Shown here: positions 57,535 through 64,000 of the stretch, piece after piece
How the letters are laid out: each line of letters starts with the position of its first letter
Numbering within the stretch: position 1 is the stretch's first letter
Assembly: GCF_017916475.1 (NCBI RefSeq)
Contig: NZ_JAFMTB010000001.1
Coordinates: 558,001-622,000 of the forward strand
From: Patulibacter sp. SYSU D01012
GTDB lineage: Bacteria; Actinomycetota; Thermoleophilia; Solirubrobacterales; Solirubrobacteraceae
Length of the DNA stretch: 64,000 nt
Direction: 5' to 3'
Position numbers and translations under genes: made by a program
The notes under the pieces: generated by a model
The model's database searches: none
Told to the model about the DNA's origin: nothing
Seen by the model: only the letters and a program-made list of their open reading frames with translations

Positions 57535-58515
57535 GTGGCGCTCGTCTCCCCCGACCGCACCGACCTGCTCGCGGACCTGCTGGACGGGGTGCGGGCGACG
57601 GGGGCGGCGTTCGACCGGTCCGTGCTGCGCGCCCCGTGGTCCATGCGCTGCGACGACGGCTCGCCGCTGGCCTTGGTGGTCCCGCTGCGGGGCGCGGTGT
57701 GGGTGCTCCCCGACGGCGGTGCCCCGGCACGGGTCTGCCCGGACCAGGTCGCGATCCTCGCGGGCGGCGCCCCCTACGTTCTGACGGACGATCCGGGCAG
57801 CCCTCCCGGCTCGACGCTCCACCGCGACGCCCGATGGGCGGCCCCCGGAGCGGCGGGCACGGCGCCCGCGGCGACGACCGCCGACGACGGCGCGCGCCCG
57901 GCCGGCGACGCCGAGGACCCCGACGCCTCCGTCCTGCTCACGGGCCGCTACACGCTCGACGCGGGAGCGCCCGCGCGCCTGCTGGGCAGCCTGCCGCCGC
58001 TTGCGGTGGTCGACGACGTGGAGGAGGACTGCCCCGTCAGCCCGGGCGCCCTGGACCTGCTCGCGCACCCCCGCCCGGGCCAGCAGGTGCTGCTCGACCG
58101 CACCCTGGAGCTCATGCTCATCACCGCCCTGCGCGCGTGGCTGACGCGCCCGGGGGCCGAGGTGCCCGCGTGGTACGCCGCCCACAGCGACCCGGTCGTG
58201 GGGCCGGCGCTGCGGCTGCTGCACGACGACCTGGCCCACCCGTGGACGATCGCCGAGCTGGCCGGGCGGCTGCACGTCTCGCGCGCGGCGCTCGCCAAGC
58301 GCTTCGCCGCCCTCGTGGGGCAGCCGCCGATGAGCTACCTGCGCCACCAGCGGCTCGAGCTGGTCGCCGAGCTGCTGCGCGACCCCGACACGACCCTGGA
58401 CGCGGCCGCGGCCCGCGTCGGCTTCTCCAGCGCGTTCGCGCTCAGCGCGACGTTCAAGCGCGAGTGCGGCGTGAGTCCCAGCGCCTGGCGGGCGGCGCAC
58501 GGCGTCGCCGCGTAG
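57535..58515 (+). CDS. AraC-family regulator with cupin N-terminus
   Basis: 326 residues from GTG 57535. The N-terminal half is the cupin_6 type (RAPWSMRCDDGSPLALVVPL, VWVLPDGG) with a Gly/Ala/Asp-rich insert (about 110-135). The C-terminal double helix-turn-helix has WTIAELAGRLHVSRAALAKR and VGFSSAFALSATFKRECGVS. It is divergent from the NmrA-like reductase, a pairing seen often for self-contained oxidative or electrophile responses; the inducer is unknown. Confidence 0.92.
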   Translation: MALVSPDRTDLLADLLDGVRATGAAFDRSVLRAPWSMRCDDGSPLALVVPLRGAVWVLPDGGAPARVCPDQVAILAGGAPYVLTDDPGSPPGSTLHRDARWAAPGAAGTAPAATTADDGARPAGDAEDPDASVLLTGRYTLDAGAPARLLGSLPPLAVVDDVEEDCPVSPGALDLLAHPRPGQQVLLDRTLELMLITALRAWLTRPGAEVPAWYAAHSDPVVGPALRLLHDDLAHPWTIAELAGRLHVSRAALAKRFAALVGQPPMSYLRHQRLELVAELLRDPDTTLDAAAARVGFSSAFALSATFKRECGVSPSAWRAAHGVAA

Positions 58516-58572
58516 CCGCGCCCACGCGCCGCGCCTTCGGCCGCGGCCGCGCCTGCGGTGCGCGCCCCGCCC

Positions 58573-59949
58573 TCAGATCCCCTTGCCGGGGTTCATCGTG
58601 CCGGCGGGGTCCCAGGCGTCCTTGATGGCCCGGCCCAGCGCCCGGGCGTCCCCGAGCTCGGCGTCGAGGAACGGCGTCTTGAGCGCGCCGACCCCGTGCT
58701 CGCCCGAGACGGTGCCGCCGAGCCGCAGCGCCAGCGCGACGATCGCGTCGAACGCGGCCCGTGCGCGGCGCACCGCGTCGTCGTCCCGGTGGTCGTAGAC
58801 GACGGTCGGGTGCATGTTGCCGTCGCCGGCGTGGCCGAACGTGCCGATCAGGACGCCGTGCTCGCGGGCGATCTCCTCCACGCCGGCCAGCAGGGCGGGG
58901 ACCTGCGGCAGCGGGACGGCGACGTCGTCGAGCAGGGTGCTGCCCTTGCGCTCCAGCGCCGGGTAGGCGAGCTGGCGGGCGACGGTGATCATCCGGCCCT
59001 CGTCCAGGTCGTCCGACGCCACGGTGAGCGTCGCGCCGGCGGTCTCGCACAGCTCCTCGATCAGCGCGATCTCGCGCGCGCCCGCCTCGGGCCCGGCGTC
59101 CGAGCGGGCGAAGAGCACGGCCTGGACGTCGTCCTCGTAGCCGAGCGGCTCGAGCTCCTGCACGGCCTGCAGGGTCGTGCGGTCCATGAGCTCGAGCATG
59201 GACGGCCGCACGCGGCGGACGATCGCCGCGACCGCCTCGCCGGCGTCGACGAGCGACGAGAACGTGGCGGCCAGCGTGCTGGCGCGGGGCGGTGCCGGCA
59301 GCAGCCGGACGGTGACCTGCGTGATGATCCCTAGCGTGCCCTCGGACCCGCAGACCAGGCCGGCCAGGTCGTAGCCGGCGACGCCCTTGCGGGTGCGGTG
59401 GCCGACGCGGACGGCGCGGCCGTCGGCCAGCACGAGCTCGCACGAGAGCAGCGCGTCGCGGGTGACGCCGTACTTCACGCAGCACAGGCCGCCGGCGTTC
59501 GTGGCGACGTTGCCGCCGATCGTGGAGAACTCCCGGCTGGCGGGGTCGGGCGCGTACCACAGGCCCTCGGCGGCGGACGCGGCGCCGAGCGTCGCGTTGA
59601 CCACCCCGGGCTCGACCGTCGCGGTCAACCCCGCGGCGTCGATCTCGAGGATCCGGGTCATCCGCTCCAGGCTGACCACGAGCCCGCCGTCGATCGCGTT
59701 CGCCCCGCCGCTCAGGCCGGATCCGGCGCCGCGGGGAACGACGGGGATCCCGTGCGCGGCGGCGGCGCGGACGGCCGCCTGCACCTCGGCGGTCGACGTC
59801 GGGCGCACGACCGCGGCGGGCGTGCCGGCCGGCAGCAGCCCCGGGGCCGCCTGGTCGGCGCGGTAGGACGCGAGCAGGTCCGGGTCGACGAGCACCTCGC
59901 CCGCGCCCGCGAGGTCCGCCAGCAGGGCGTCCGTCGCCACGGCGCTCAC
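58573..59949 (-). CDS. FAD-linked 2-hydroxyacid oxidase/dehydrogenase, GlcD type
   Basis: 458 residues from GTG 59949, overlapping the FadR-type gene's TGA. The FAD_binding_4 domain contains VVPRGAGSGLSGGANAIDGG and PDPASREFSTIGGNVATNAG. The C-terminal FAD-oxidase domain has GTFGHAGDGNMHP and SGEHGVGALKTPFL, the metal and flavin motifs of GlcD / D-lactate dehydrogenases. It probably oxidises glycolate or D-lactate. No GlcE or GlcF partner is nearby. It ends GKGI just before the stop. Confidence 0.93.
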   Translation of the reverse strand: MSAVATDALLADLAGAGEVLVDPDLLASYRADQAAPGLLPAGTPAAVVRPTSTAEVQAAVRAAAAHGIPVVPRGAGSGLSGGANAIDGGLVVSLERMTRILEIDAAGLTATVEPGVVNATLGAASAAEGLWYAPDPASREFSTIGGNVATNAGGLCCVKYGVTRDALLSCELVLADGRAVRVGHRTRKGVAGYDLAGLVCGSEGTLGIITQVTVRLLPAPPRASTLAATFSSLVDAGEAVAAIVRRVRPSMLELMDRTTLQAVQELEPLGYEDDVQAVLFARSDAGPEAGAREIALIEELCETAGATLTVASDDLDEGRMITVARQLAYPALERKGSTLLDDVAVPLPQVPALLAGVEEIAREHGVLIGTFGHAGDGNMHPTVVYDHRDDDAVRRARAAFDAIVALALRLGGTVSGEHGVGALKTPFLDAELGDARALGRAIKDAWDPAGTMNPGKGI

Positions 59950-60842
59950 GCGACGGCCTCGGGGGCGTCGTCGCCGACGAGCGGTCGCGGCCCCGCGGAG
60001 CGGGGCGCGTCGCCGGCGCCCCCCGTGGGGATCCGCGCCCCGGGGGCGCGCGTGCCTCCGCCGCGGCGCCCGTCCCGATCGCCCGCGTCCCCCGGGCCCG
60101 CCGGCGCCACGCCGCGACCCCCGGCGTCCCCCGCGACGGTGGTGCGCTCGTACAGGCCGCGGATGTGGTCGCCGACCGTGCGCGCCGCGTCGTCCGCCCG
60201 CCCCTCGCGCACGGCGGCGAGGATCGCGGCGTGCTCCGCGCGCAGCCGGTCGAGCTCGTCCGCCACGTCCGGCACGCGGTGCAGCGCCTCGCGCAGGTGC
60301 TCCGAGATCGAGCTGCGCACGGCGAGCATCACCAGGCGGAGCGCGCTGTTGCCCGACGCCTCGACGAGCGCCAGGTGGAACTGCACGTCGGCGACCTCGA
60401 ACGCGTCGACGTCCGTGCCCGCGGCGTCCATCGCGGCGAGCGCCGCCGTCGCGTCGGCCAGGTCCGGCCGTGGCCGGCGGGACGCCGTCGCGGCGAGCGC
60501 GGCGCCCTCGAGCGCCCCGCGCAGCTCGATCAGGTCGCCGAGCGGAACGCCCCCGAGCCGCAGGAGGGCGGTGAACGCCTCGCCGACGGGTCCCTCGGAG
60601 AGGACGTCGACGGCCGTGACCCGCAGCGGCGCCGTCGGCCCGGCCGCCACCACGAGGCCCTGCGCCTGGAGCGCGCGCAGGGCCTCGCGCACGCTCGTGC
60701 GGCCGACGCCGAAGCGCAGGCCCAGCTCGCGCTCCGACGGCAGGTCGTGGCCGGGGGCCAGCTCGCCGTCCAGGATCGCGGCCCGCAGCTGGGCGGCGAC
60801 CTGCTGGTACACCGGCCGGCGCTCGACCTCTTCGAAAGCCAT
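59946..60842 (-). CDS. GntR-family regulator, FadR/FCD subgroup
   Basis: 298 residues from ATG 60842. The winged helix is residues about 10-75 (LPSERELGLRFGVGRTSVRE) and the FCD effector domain follows (about 90-235, with DVQFHLALVEASGNS carrying the metal-binding Asp/His). A 60-residue Gly/Pro/Arg/Asp tail is unusual and may be disordered. It controls the coexpressed oxidase and, by the paired sites at 60869 and 60951, the divergent dehydrogenase operon. Confidence 0.92.
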   Translation of the reverse strand: MAFEEVERRPVYQQVAAQLRAAILDGELAPGHDLPSERELGLRFGVGRTSVREALRALQAQGLVVAAGPTAPLRVTAVDVLSEGPVGEAFTALLRLGGVPLGDLIELRGALEGAALAATASRRPRPDLADATAALAAMDAAGTDVDAFEVADVQFHLALVEASGNSALRLVMLAVRSSISEHLREALHRVPDVADELDRLRAEHAAILAAVREGRADDAARTVGDHIRGLYERTTVAGDAGGRGVAPAGPGDAGDRDGRRGGGTRAPGARIPTGGAGDAPRSAGPRPLVGDDAPEAVA

Positions 60843-60849
60843 GCCGGCC

Positions 60850-60855
60850 ACCCTA
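60850..60855 (-). promoter_or_regulatory. -10 element (TAGGGT), leaderless type
   Basis: TAGGGT is 7 nt before the ATG at 60842. Confidence 0.5.
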
Positions 60856-60868
60856 CCCGTCTTCCGAT

Positions 60869-60879
60869 TGGTCAGACAA
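60869..60879. promoter_or_regulatory. FadR-type operator 1 (TGGTCAGACAA)
   Basis: Pseudo-palindrome with TKGTC-W-GACMA form, as bound by FCD regulators such as LldR. It lies just upstream of the regulator's own -10. Confidence 0.7.
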
Positions 60880-60950
60880 GCTCGCCGGCCGCTGAACCGC
60901 GGGCTCCGGCGCCCCGAAGCCGGCGAAGCGTGACCGCCGGCACATTGGGC

Positions 60951-60980
60951 TTGTCAGACCAGCAGTCAGGCGTCTAGGCT
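60951..60980 (+). promoter_or_regulatory. FadR-type operator 2 over the -35, with promoter of the GMC operon
   Basis: TTGTCAGACCA (60951-60961) is the mirror of operator 1 and contains TTGTCA as a -35. TAGGCT (60975-60980) is the -10, 18 bp downstream. Repressor bound here would block RNA polymerase. Confidence 0.65.
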
Positions 60981-61029
60981 CGCGCCCATTCCGGGGCCCG
61001 ACCCCGGACCGACGAGAGGAGAGGACCCG

Positions 61030-61500
61030 ATGGCCACCACGCCGAGGACCCCGGCGGCGACGACGCTGACGTCGCCCGCCAGCCGGGAGCTGCTCAAGGA
61101 CGTCGCCCGCGCGATGTTCCCCCACCCGTCGTTCCCCGACGCGCCGTACGAGCGCGCGGTGGGGACGATCCTCGACGCCGCCGAGGCCGACGTCCGCCTG
61201 CGGGCCCAGCTCGAGCAGGGCCTGCGCGATGTCGACGTCGTCGGCGGGCGGCCCTTCGCCGATCTCGACGACGCGGCGCGCCTCGCGGTGCTCCGCTCGA
61301 TGGAGCGCACCGCGTTCTTCGAGCACATCCGCACGCGCCTGGTGACCGGGCTCTACGACCAGAAGCCGGTGTGGGACCTGCTCGGCTACGAGGGGCCCTG
61401 TCCCGACGGGAACGGCTACCTCGACCGCGGGTTCGACGACCTCGACTGGCTGCCGGATCCGCAGATCGTCGACCCCCACCGCGACGAGATCCTCCGATGA
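61030..61500 (+). CDS. Gluconate 2-dehydrogenase subunit 3-like protein
   Basis: 156 residues with GAGGAGAGGA upstream of the ATG. The pattern DVARAMFPHPSFPDAPYERAV and FADLDDAARLAVLRSMERTAFFEHIR fits the small subunit (GADH subunit 3) of membrane gluconate dehydrogenases. Usual family members carry a Tat signal; this one has none, so the complex appears cytosolic. Its stop overlaps the GMC subunit's ATG (ATGA). Confidence 0.85.
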   Translation: MATTPRTPAATTLTSPASRELLKDVARAMFPHPSFPDAPYERAVGTILDAAEADVRLRAQLEQGLRDVDVVGGRPFADLDDAARLAVLRSMERTAFFEHIRTRLVTGLYDQKPVWDLLGYEGPCPDGNGYLDRGFDDLDWLPDPQIVDPHRDEILR

Positions 61501-63098
61501 GCACCGTCCAGCTCCGCGGCCGCTTCGAGACGCCCACCTTCGCCGAGGACGACGAGGACGTCGTCGTCATCGTCGGCTCGGGCCCCGGCGGCGGCACGCT
61601 GGCCCACGAGCTGTGCGAGCGCGGCATCCGCTGCGTCGTGCTCGAGGCCGGCCCGCACCTGACCGCCGAGGACTACGTGCAGGACGAGTGGGAGGCCTTC
61701 AACCAGATGGCCTGGCTCGATCCGCGCACGACGTCGGGCAGCTTCCGCCTGGCGAAGGACTTCCCCAACCTGCCCGCGTGGACCGTCAAGGCCGTCGGCG
61801 GCACCGCCACGCACTGGGCGGGCGCGACGCCCCGGTTCAAGGCGCACGAGTTCAAGACGGCGTCGCGGTACGGCGCCATCGACGGCGCCACGCTCCTGGA
61901 CTGGCCGATCGGGCTGGAGGACCTGGAGCCGTACTACGACCGCGCCGAGGAGAAGATGGGGGTCACGCACGTCGGCGGCAGGCCGCCGCTGCCGGCGAAC
62001 AACAACTTCAAGGTGATGGGCAACGGGGCGAAGGAGCTCGGCTACCGCCACATCGCCACCGGCCCGTACGCCACGAACTCCGCGCCGTTCGACGGCCGCC
62101 CCGCCACCGTGCAGGACGGCTTCAACTTCCAGGGCGACAAGCAGGAGTCGAAGTGGTCGCCGCTCGTGTCCGAGCTGCCGAAGGCCGCGCGGACGGGCAA
62201 CCTGGACCTGCGCGCCGGCTGCCACGTCGTCCAGATCACCCACGACGCCCGCGGCCGCGCCGACGGGGTCCTGTACCTGGACGAGGACGGCGCCCTGCAC
62301 AAGCAGCGCGGCCGGGCGGTCTGCGTCGCCGGCAACGCGATCGAGACCGCGCGCCTGCTGCTGCTCTCCGACTCGCCGCTGTTCCCCGACGGCCTGGCGA
62401 ACTCCTCCGGGCACGTCGGCCGCCACTACATGCGGCACCTGACCGCGTCGGTCTACGGCCGCTTCGACCGCGAGGTCAAGATGTGGCGCGGCGAGACGAT
62501 GGCGGGCGTCGTCGCGGACGAGTCCCGGCACGACACCGACCGCGGGTTCGTCGGCGGCTACTACATGCAGCTGATCTCGCTGGGCGTGCCGTTCCTGGCG
62601 GCCTTCGTCGAGCCCGGCGGCTGGGGCCCGGAGTTCACCGCGACGATGGACGCCTACCGCAGCACCGCCGGAATGTGGCTGGTGGGGGAGGACATGCCGC
62701 AGGCCGACAACCGCGTCACGCTCGACCACGGGATGACGGACGCGCACGGGCTGCCGGTGCCGCACGTGCACTTCGACGACCATCCGAACGACCTGGCGAT
62801 GCGCGAGCACGCCTGGACACAGGGGACGAAGCTGTACGAGGCCGTCGGCGCGACGAACGTGCACCGCACGCCGCCGTACCCGTCGACGCACAACCTGGGT
62901 ACCTGCCGCATGAGCGCGCGCCCCGAGGACGGCGTCGTGAACGAGTGGGGCCGCGCGCACGACGTGCCCAACCTGTTCGTCTCGGACGGCTCGCAGTTCA
63001 CGACCGGCGCGGCGGCCAACCCGACGCTGACGATCGTGGCGCTCGGCATCCGGCAGGCGGAGCACATCGCCGCGGAGATCGGCCGCGGGGCGCTGTGA
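61497..63098 (+). CDS. GMC-family FAD dehydrogenase large subunit
   Basis: 533 residues. FAD binding is VVVIVGSGPGGGTLAHELCE near the N-terminus, with KAVGGTATHWAGATPRF for FAD contact and the C-terminal GMC domain HNLGTCRMS and AANPTLTIVALGIRQAEHIA. With its small partner it likely oxidises a sugar acid or polyol. The cytochrome c subunit of classical gluconate dehydrogenase is not in the window and no signal peptide is seen, so the electron acceptor is unknown. Confidence 0.92.
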   Translation: MSTVQLRGRFETPTFAEDDEDVVVIVGSGPGGGTLAHELCERGIRCVVLEAGPHLTAEDYVQDEWEAFNQMAWLDPRTTSGSFRLAKDFPNLPAWTVKAVGGTATHWAGATPRFKAHEFKTASRYGAIDGATLLDWPIGLEDLEPYYDRAEEKMGVTHVGGRPPLPANNNFKVMGNGAKELGYRHIATGPYATNSAPFDGRPATVQDGFNFQGDKQESKWSPLVSELPKAARTGNLDLRAGCHVVQITHDARGRADGVLYLDEDGALHKQRGRAVCVAGNAIETARLLLLSDSPLFPDGLANSSGHVGRHYMRHLTASVYGRFDREVKMWRGETMAGVVADESRHDTDRGFVGGYYMQLISLGVPFLAAFVEPGGWGPEFTATMDAYRSTAGMWLVGEDMPQADNRVTLDHGMTDAHGLPVPHVHFDDHPNDLAMREHAWTQGTKLYEAVGATNVHRTPPYPSTHNLGTCRMSARPEDGVVNEWGRAHDVPNLFVSDGSQFTTGAAANPTLTIVALGIRQAEHIAAEIGRGAL

Positions 63099-63144
63099 GG
63101 GGACCGACCGCCGTCCGTCCGTCGCGCGGCGGGCGGACGCCGGC

Positions 63145-63921
63145 CTACCGGGAGCAGATGGCGGGATCCGGCTGCACCGGATCCACGCGGTAGGCGAACC
63201 GCGAGAGCGCGGGCGGCGTGGCGGCCGGGAACGTCAGCGCCCGGACGACCTCGCCGCCGCAGTCGTCCGTCTCGCCGCCGACGGTCAGCTCCAGGCCCGC
63301 GGCGAGCGCCGGCGCCGCGGCCGCGTCGGCGCGGCGCAGCACGTAGCGGCGGCGGACGGCGGCCGCGGGCGTGCCGTCCAGCGACGGGTCGTCGTCGGCG
63401 TCCACGTGCCGGAGCGCCGCCGCCACGACGCCGCCGGCGGTCACCCAGCCGGTCAGCGCGTCGTCGGTGACGAGCGCCAGCACCCGGTCGTCGGCCGCCG
63501 GGGCGGTCGCCGTGGCCGGCACCGCGCGGCGCAGCTGCGCCCATCGCCGCCCCGTGCGCAGGTCGATCGTCGTCACCCCGTCGCCCGCCGCGCGCGGCGT
63601 GGTCCACGCGACGGTGCCGGCCTCGACGGCCACGCGCGTGCCGGGCGCCCACGCGCCCAGGGTGCGCAGGCGCGCCGGGGATCCGGGGGCGCTCAGGCAG
63701 GCCCGCAGCGTGCCGGCGCGGCGGAAGACGCGGACGGCCGGGTGCCGGTCGCGGGCGACGGTGGCGCCCGCGGCGGGGCAGGCGGCCGCGGCGCGCGGGG
63801 AGGACGAGGTCCCCGCGCGGAGGGGGCCGGCGGCGCCCGTGGTGGGCGGGCCGGCGAGCGTCAGGCCCGCGGCGGTGAGCGCCGCGGCGGTGAGCGTACG
63901 GCGGACACCGGCGGGGCGCAT
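63145..63921 (-). CDS. Unidentified secreted protein
   Basis: 258 residues from ATG 63921. The N-terminus RRTLTAAALTAAGLTLAGPP is a signal peptide. Cysteines are few (about six), with pairs that may form disulfides, and the body is beta-rich (VAVEAGTVAWTTPRAAGDGV, VTTIDLRTGRRW). It resembles actinobacterial beta-propeller-like secreted proteins but I do not recognise a family. Converges on the GMC gene. Confidence 0.7.
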   Translation of the reverse strand: MRPAGVRRTLTAAALTAAGLTLAGPPTTGAAGPLRAGTSSSPRAAAACPAAGATVARDRHPAVRVFRRAGTLRACLSAPGSPARLRTLGAWAPGTRVAVEAGTVAWTTPRAAGDGVTTIDLRTGRRWAQLRRAVPATATAPAADDRVLALVTDDALTGWVTAGGVVAAALRHVDADDDPSLDGTPAAAVRRRYVLRRADAAAAPALAAGLELTVGGETDDCGGEVVRALTFPAATPPALSRFAYRVDPVQPDPAICSR

Positions 63922-63944
63922 GCGCGCATGATGCGCCGCCGCGT

Positions 63945-63965
63945 CCCCCGACGCAAGTCCGGGGG
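63945..63965. terminator. Possible hairpin near the right edge
   Basis: CCCCCG (63945-63950) pairs with CGGGGG (63960-63965) around a 9-nt loop, between the secreted protein's start and the end of the next minus-strand gene. Confidence 0.35.
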
Positions 63966-63980
63966 CGCGGCGGCGCGGGG

Positions 63981-64000
63981 CTCAGCCCGCGACGCGGATG
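63981..64000 (-). CDS. Last codons of a gene entering from the right
   Basis: On the minus strand the final bases read IRVAG then TGA. Codon bias and the hairpin just beyond support a real C-terminus, but five codons cannot be identified. Confidence 0.3.

Noticed and set aside
1-64000. Mobile elements, phage genes, tRNA or rRNA
   Set aside because: I saw no transposase motifs, integrase, terminal repeats with target duplications, tRNA cloverleaf T-arm GGTTCRANYCC, or rRNA-like sequence.

Overview
The window is very GC-rich bacterial DNA with a third-position GC bias in every convincing gene, many GTG starts, mostly TGA stops, and tight ATGA/GTGA/TGATG gene overlaps. Together with a fused F0 synthase (fbiC type) for coenzyme F420, TetR/KstR2-like and FadR-type regulators, and leaderless-looking promoters, this points to an aerobic Actinomycetota chromosome. 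A Thermoleophilia (Solirubrobacterales) host is my guess, not something shown here. I found no rRNA, tRNA, CRISPR array, insertion sequence, phage or plasmid gene; the segment reads as ordinary chromosome with several accessory metabolic clusters.

Layout. 1-2642: a partial gene, two universal stress proteins and a PAP2-type membrane enzyme, converging on a class II aldolase that is the last gene of an fbiC-aldolase operon (1980-4899). 5127-11072: a divergent TetR regulator, then an NADP-dependent oxidoreductase overlapping an extraordinary SF2 helicase that carries an acidic insert between its Q-like motif and Walker A, an Arg-Ser stretch and a tail of about 13 histone-like basic repeats. 11281-13821: thioredoxin-like protein, acetyltransferase, auxin-efflux-type carrier and D-aminoacyl-tRNA deacylase in an overlapping operon. 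14028-20040: a complete oligopeptide-type ABC transporter with a hairpin behind the binding-protein gene. 20058-29088: small enzymes, lipoprotein and membrane proteins, a Tat-like alkaline phosphatase, an O-methyltransferase and a large secreted protein.

29219-36900: an ATPase-LuxR regulator, a MoxR / DUF58 / transglutaminase operon and an orphan response regulator. 36905-40214: a small membrane protein, a TetR regulator divergent from an alpha/beta hydrolase with clear operators, and a PAS histidine kinase. 40262-47919: a catabolic island with LacI regulator, a symporter with small partner subunit, a histone-deacetylase-fold amidohydrolase, an Lrp regulator and a large kinase / degenerate M23 / class III aminotransferase fusion. 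47941-50728: a LysR regulator between two beta-lactamase-fold genes. 50748-57454: kelch-like secreted protein, NAD synthetase, a PepSY-plus-helical-repeat exported protein, a VOC protein and an NmrA-like reductase. 57535-63098: an AraC regulator, then a FadR-type regulator with a GlcD-type oxidase divergent from a GMC dehydrogenase and its small subunit. 63145-64000: a secreted protein and the last codons of another gene.

Functional logic. Two units look like regulated carbon/amine catabolism: the LacI island (uptake, deacetylation, phosphorylation and phospho-elimination or transamination of an amine) and the FadR unit (oxidation of a 2-hydroxy acid or sugar). Regulator genes are repeatedly placed beside palindromes that fit their families (41361-41386, 37987-38047, 60869-60961). 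About ten genes have a TANNNT element only 6-10 nt before the start codon, which predicts leaderless mRNAs as a major mode of expression.
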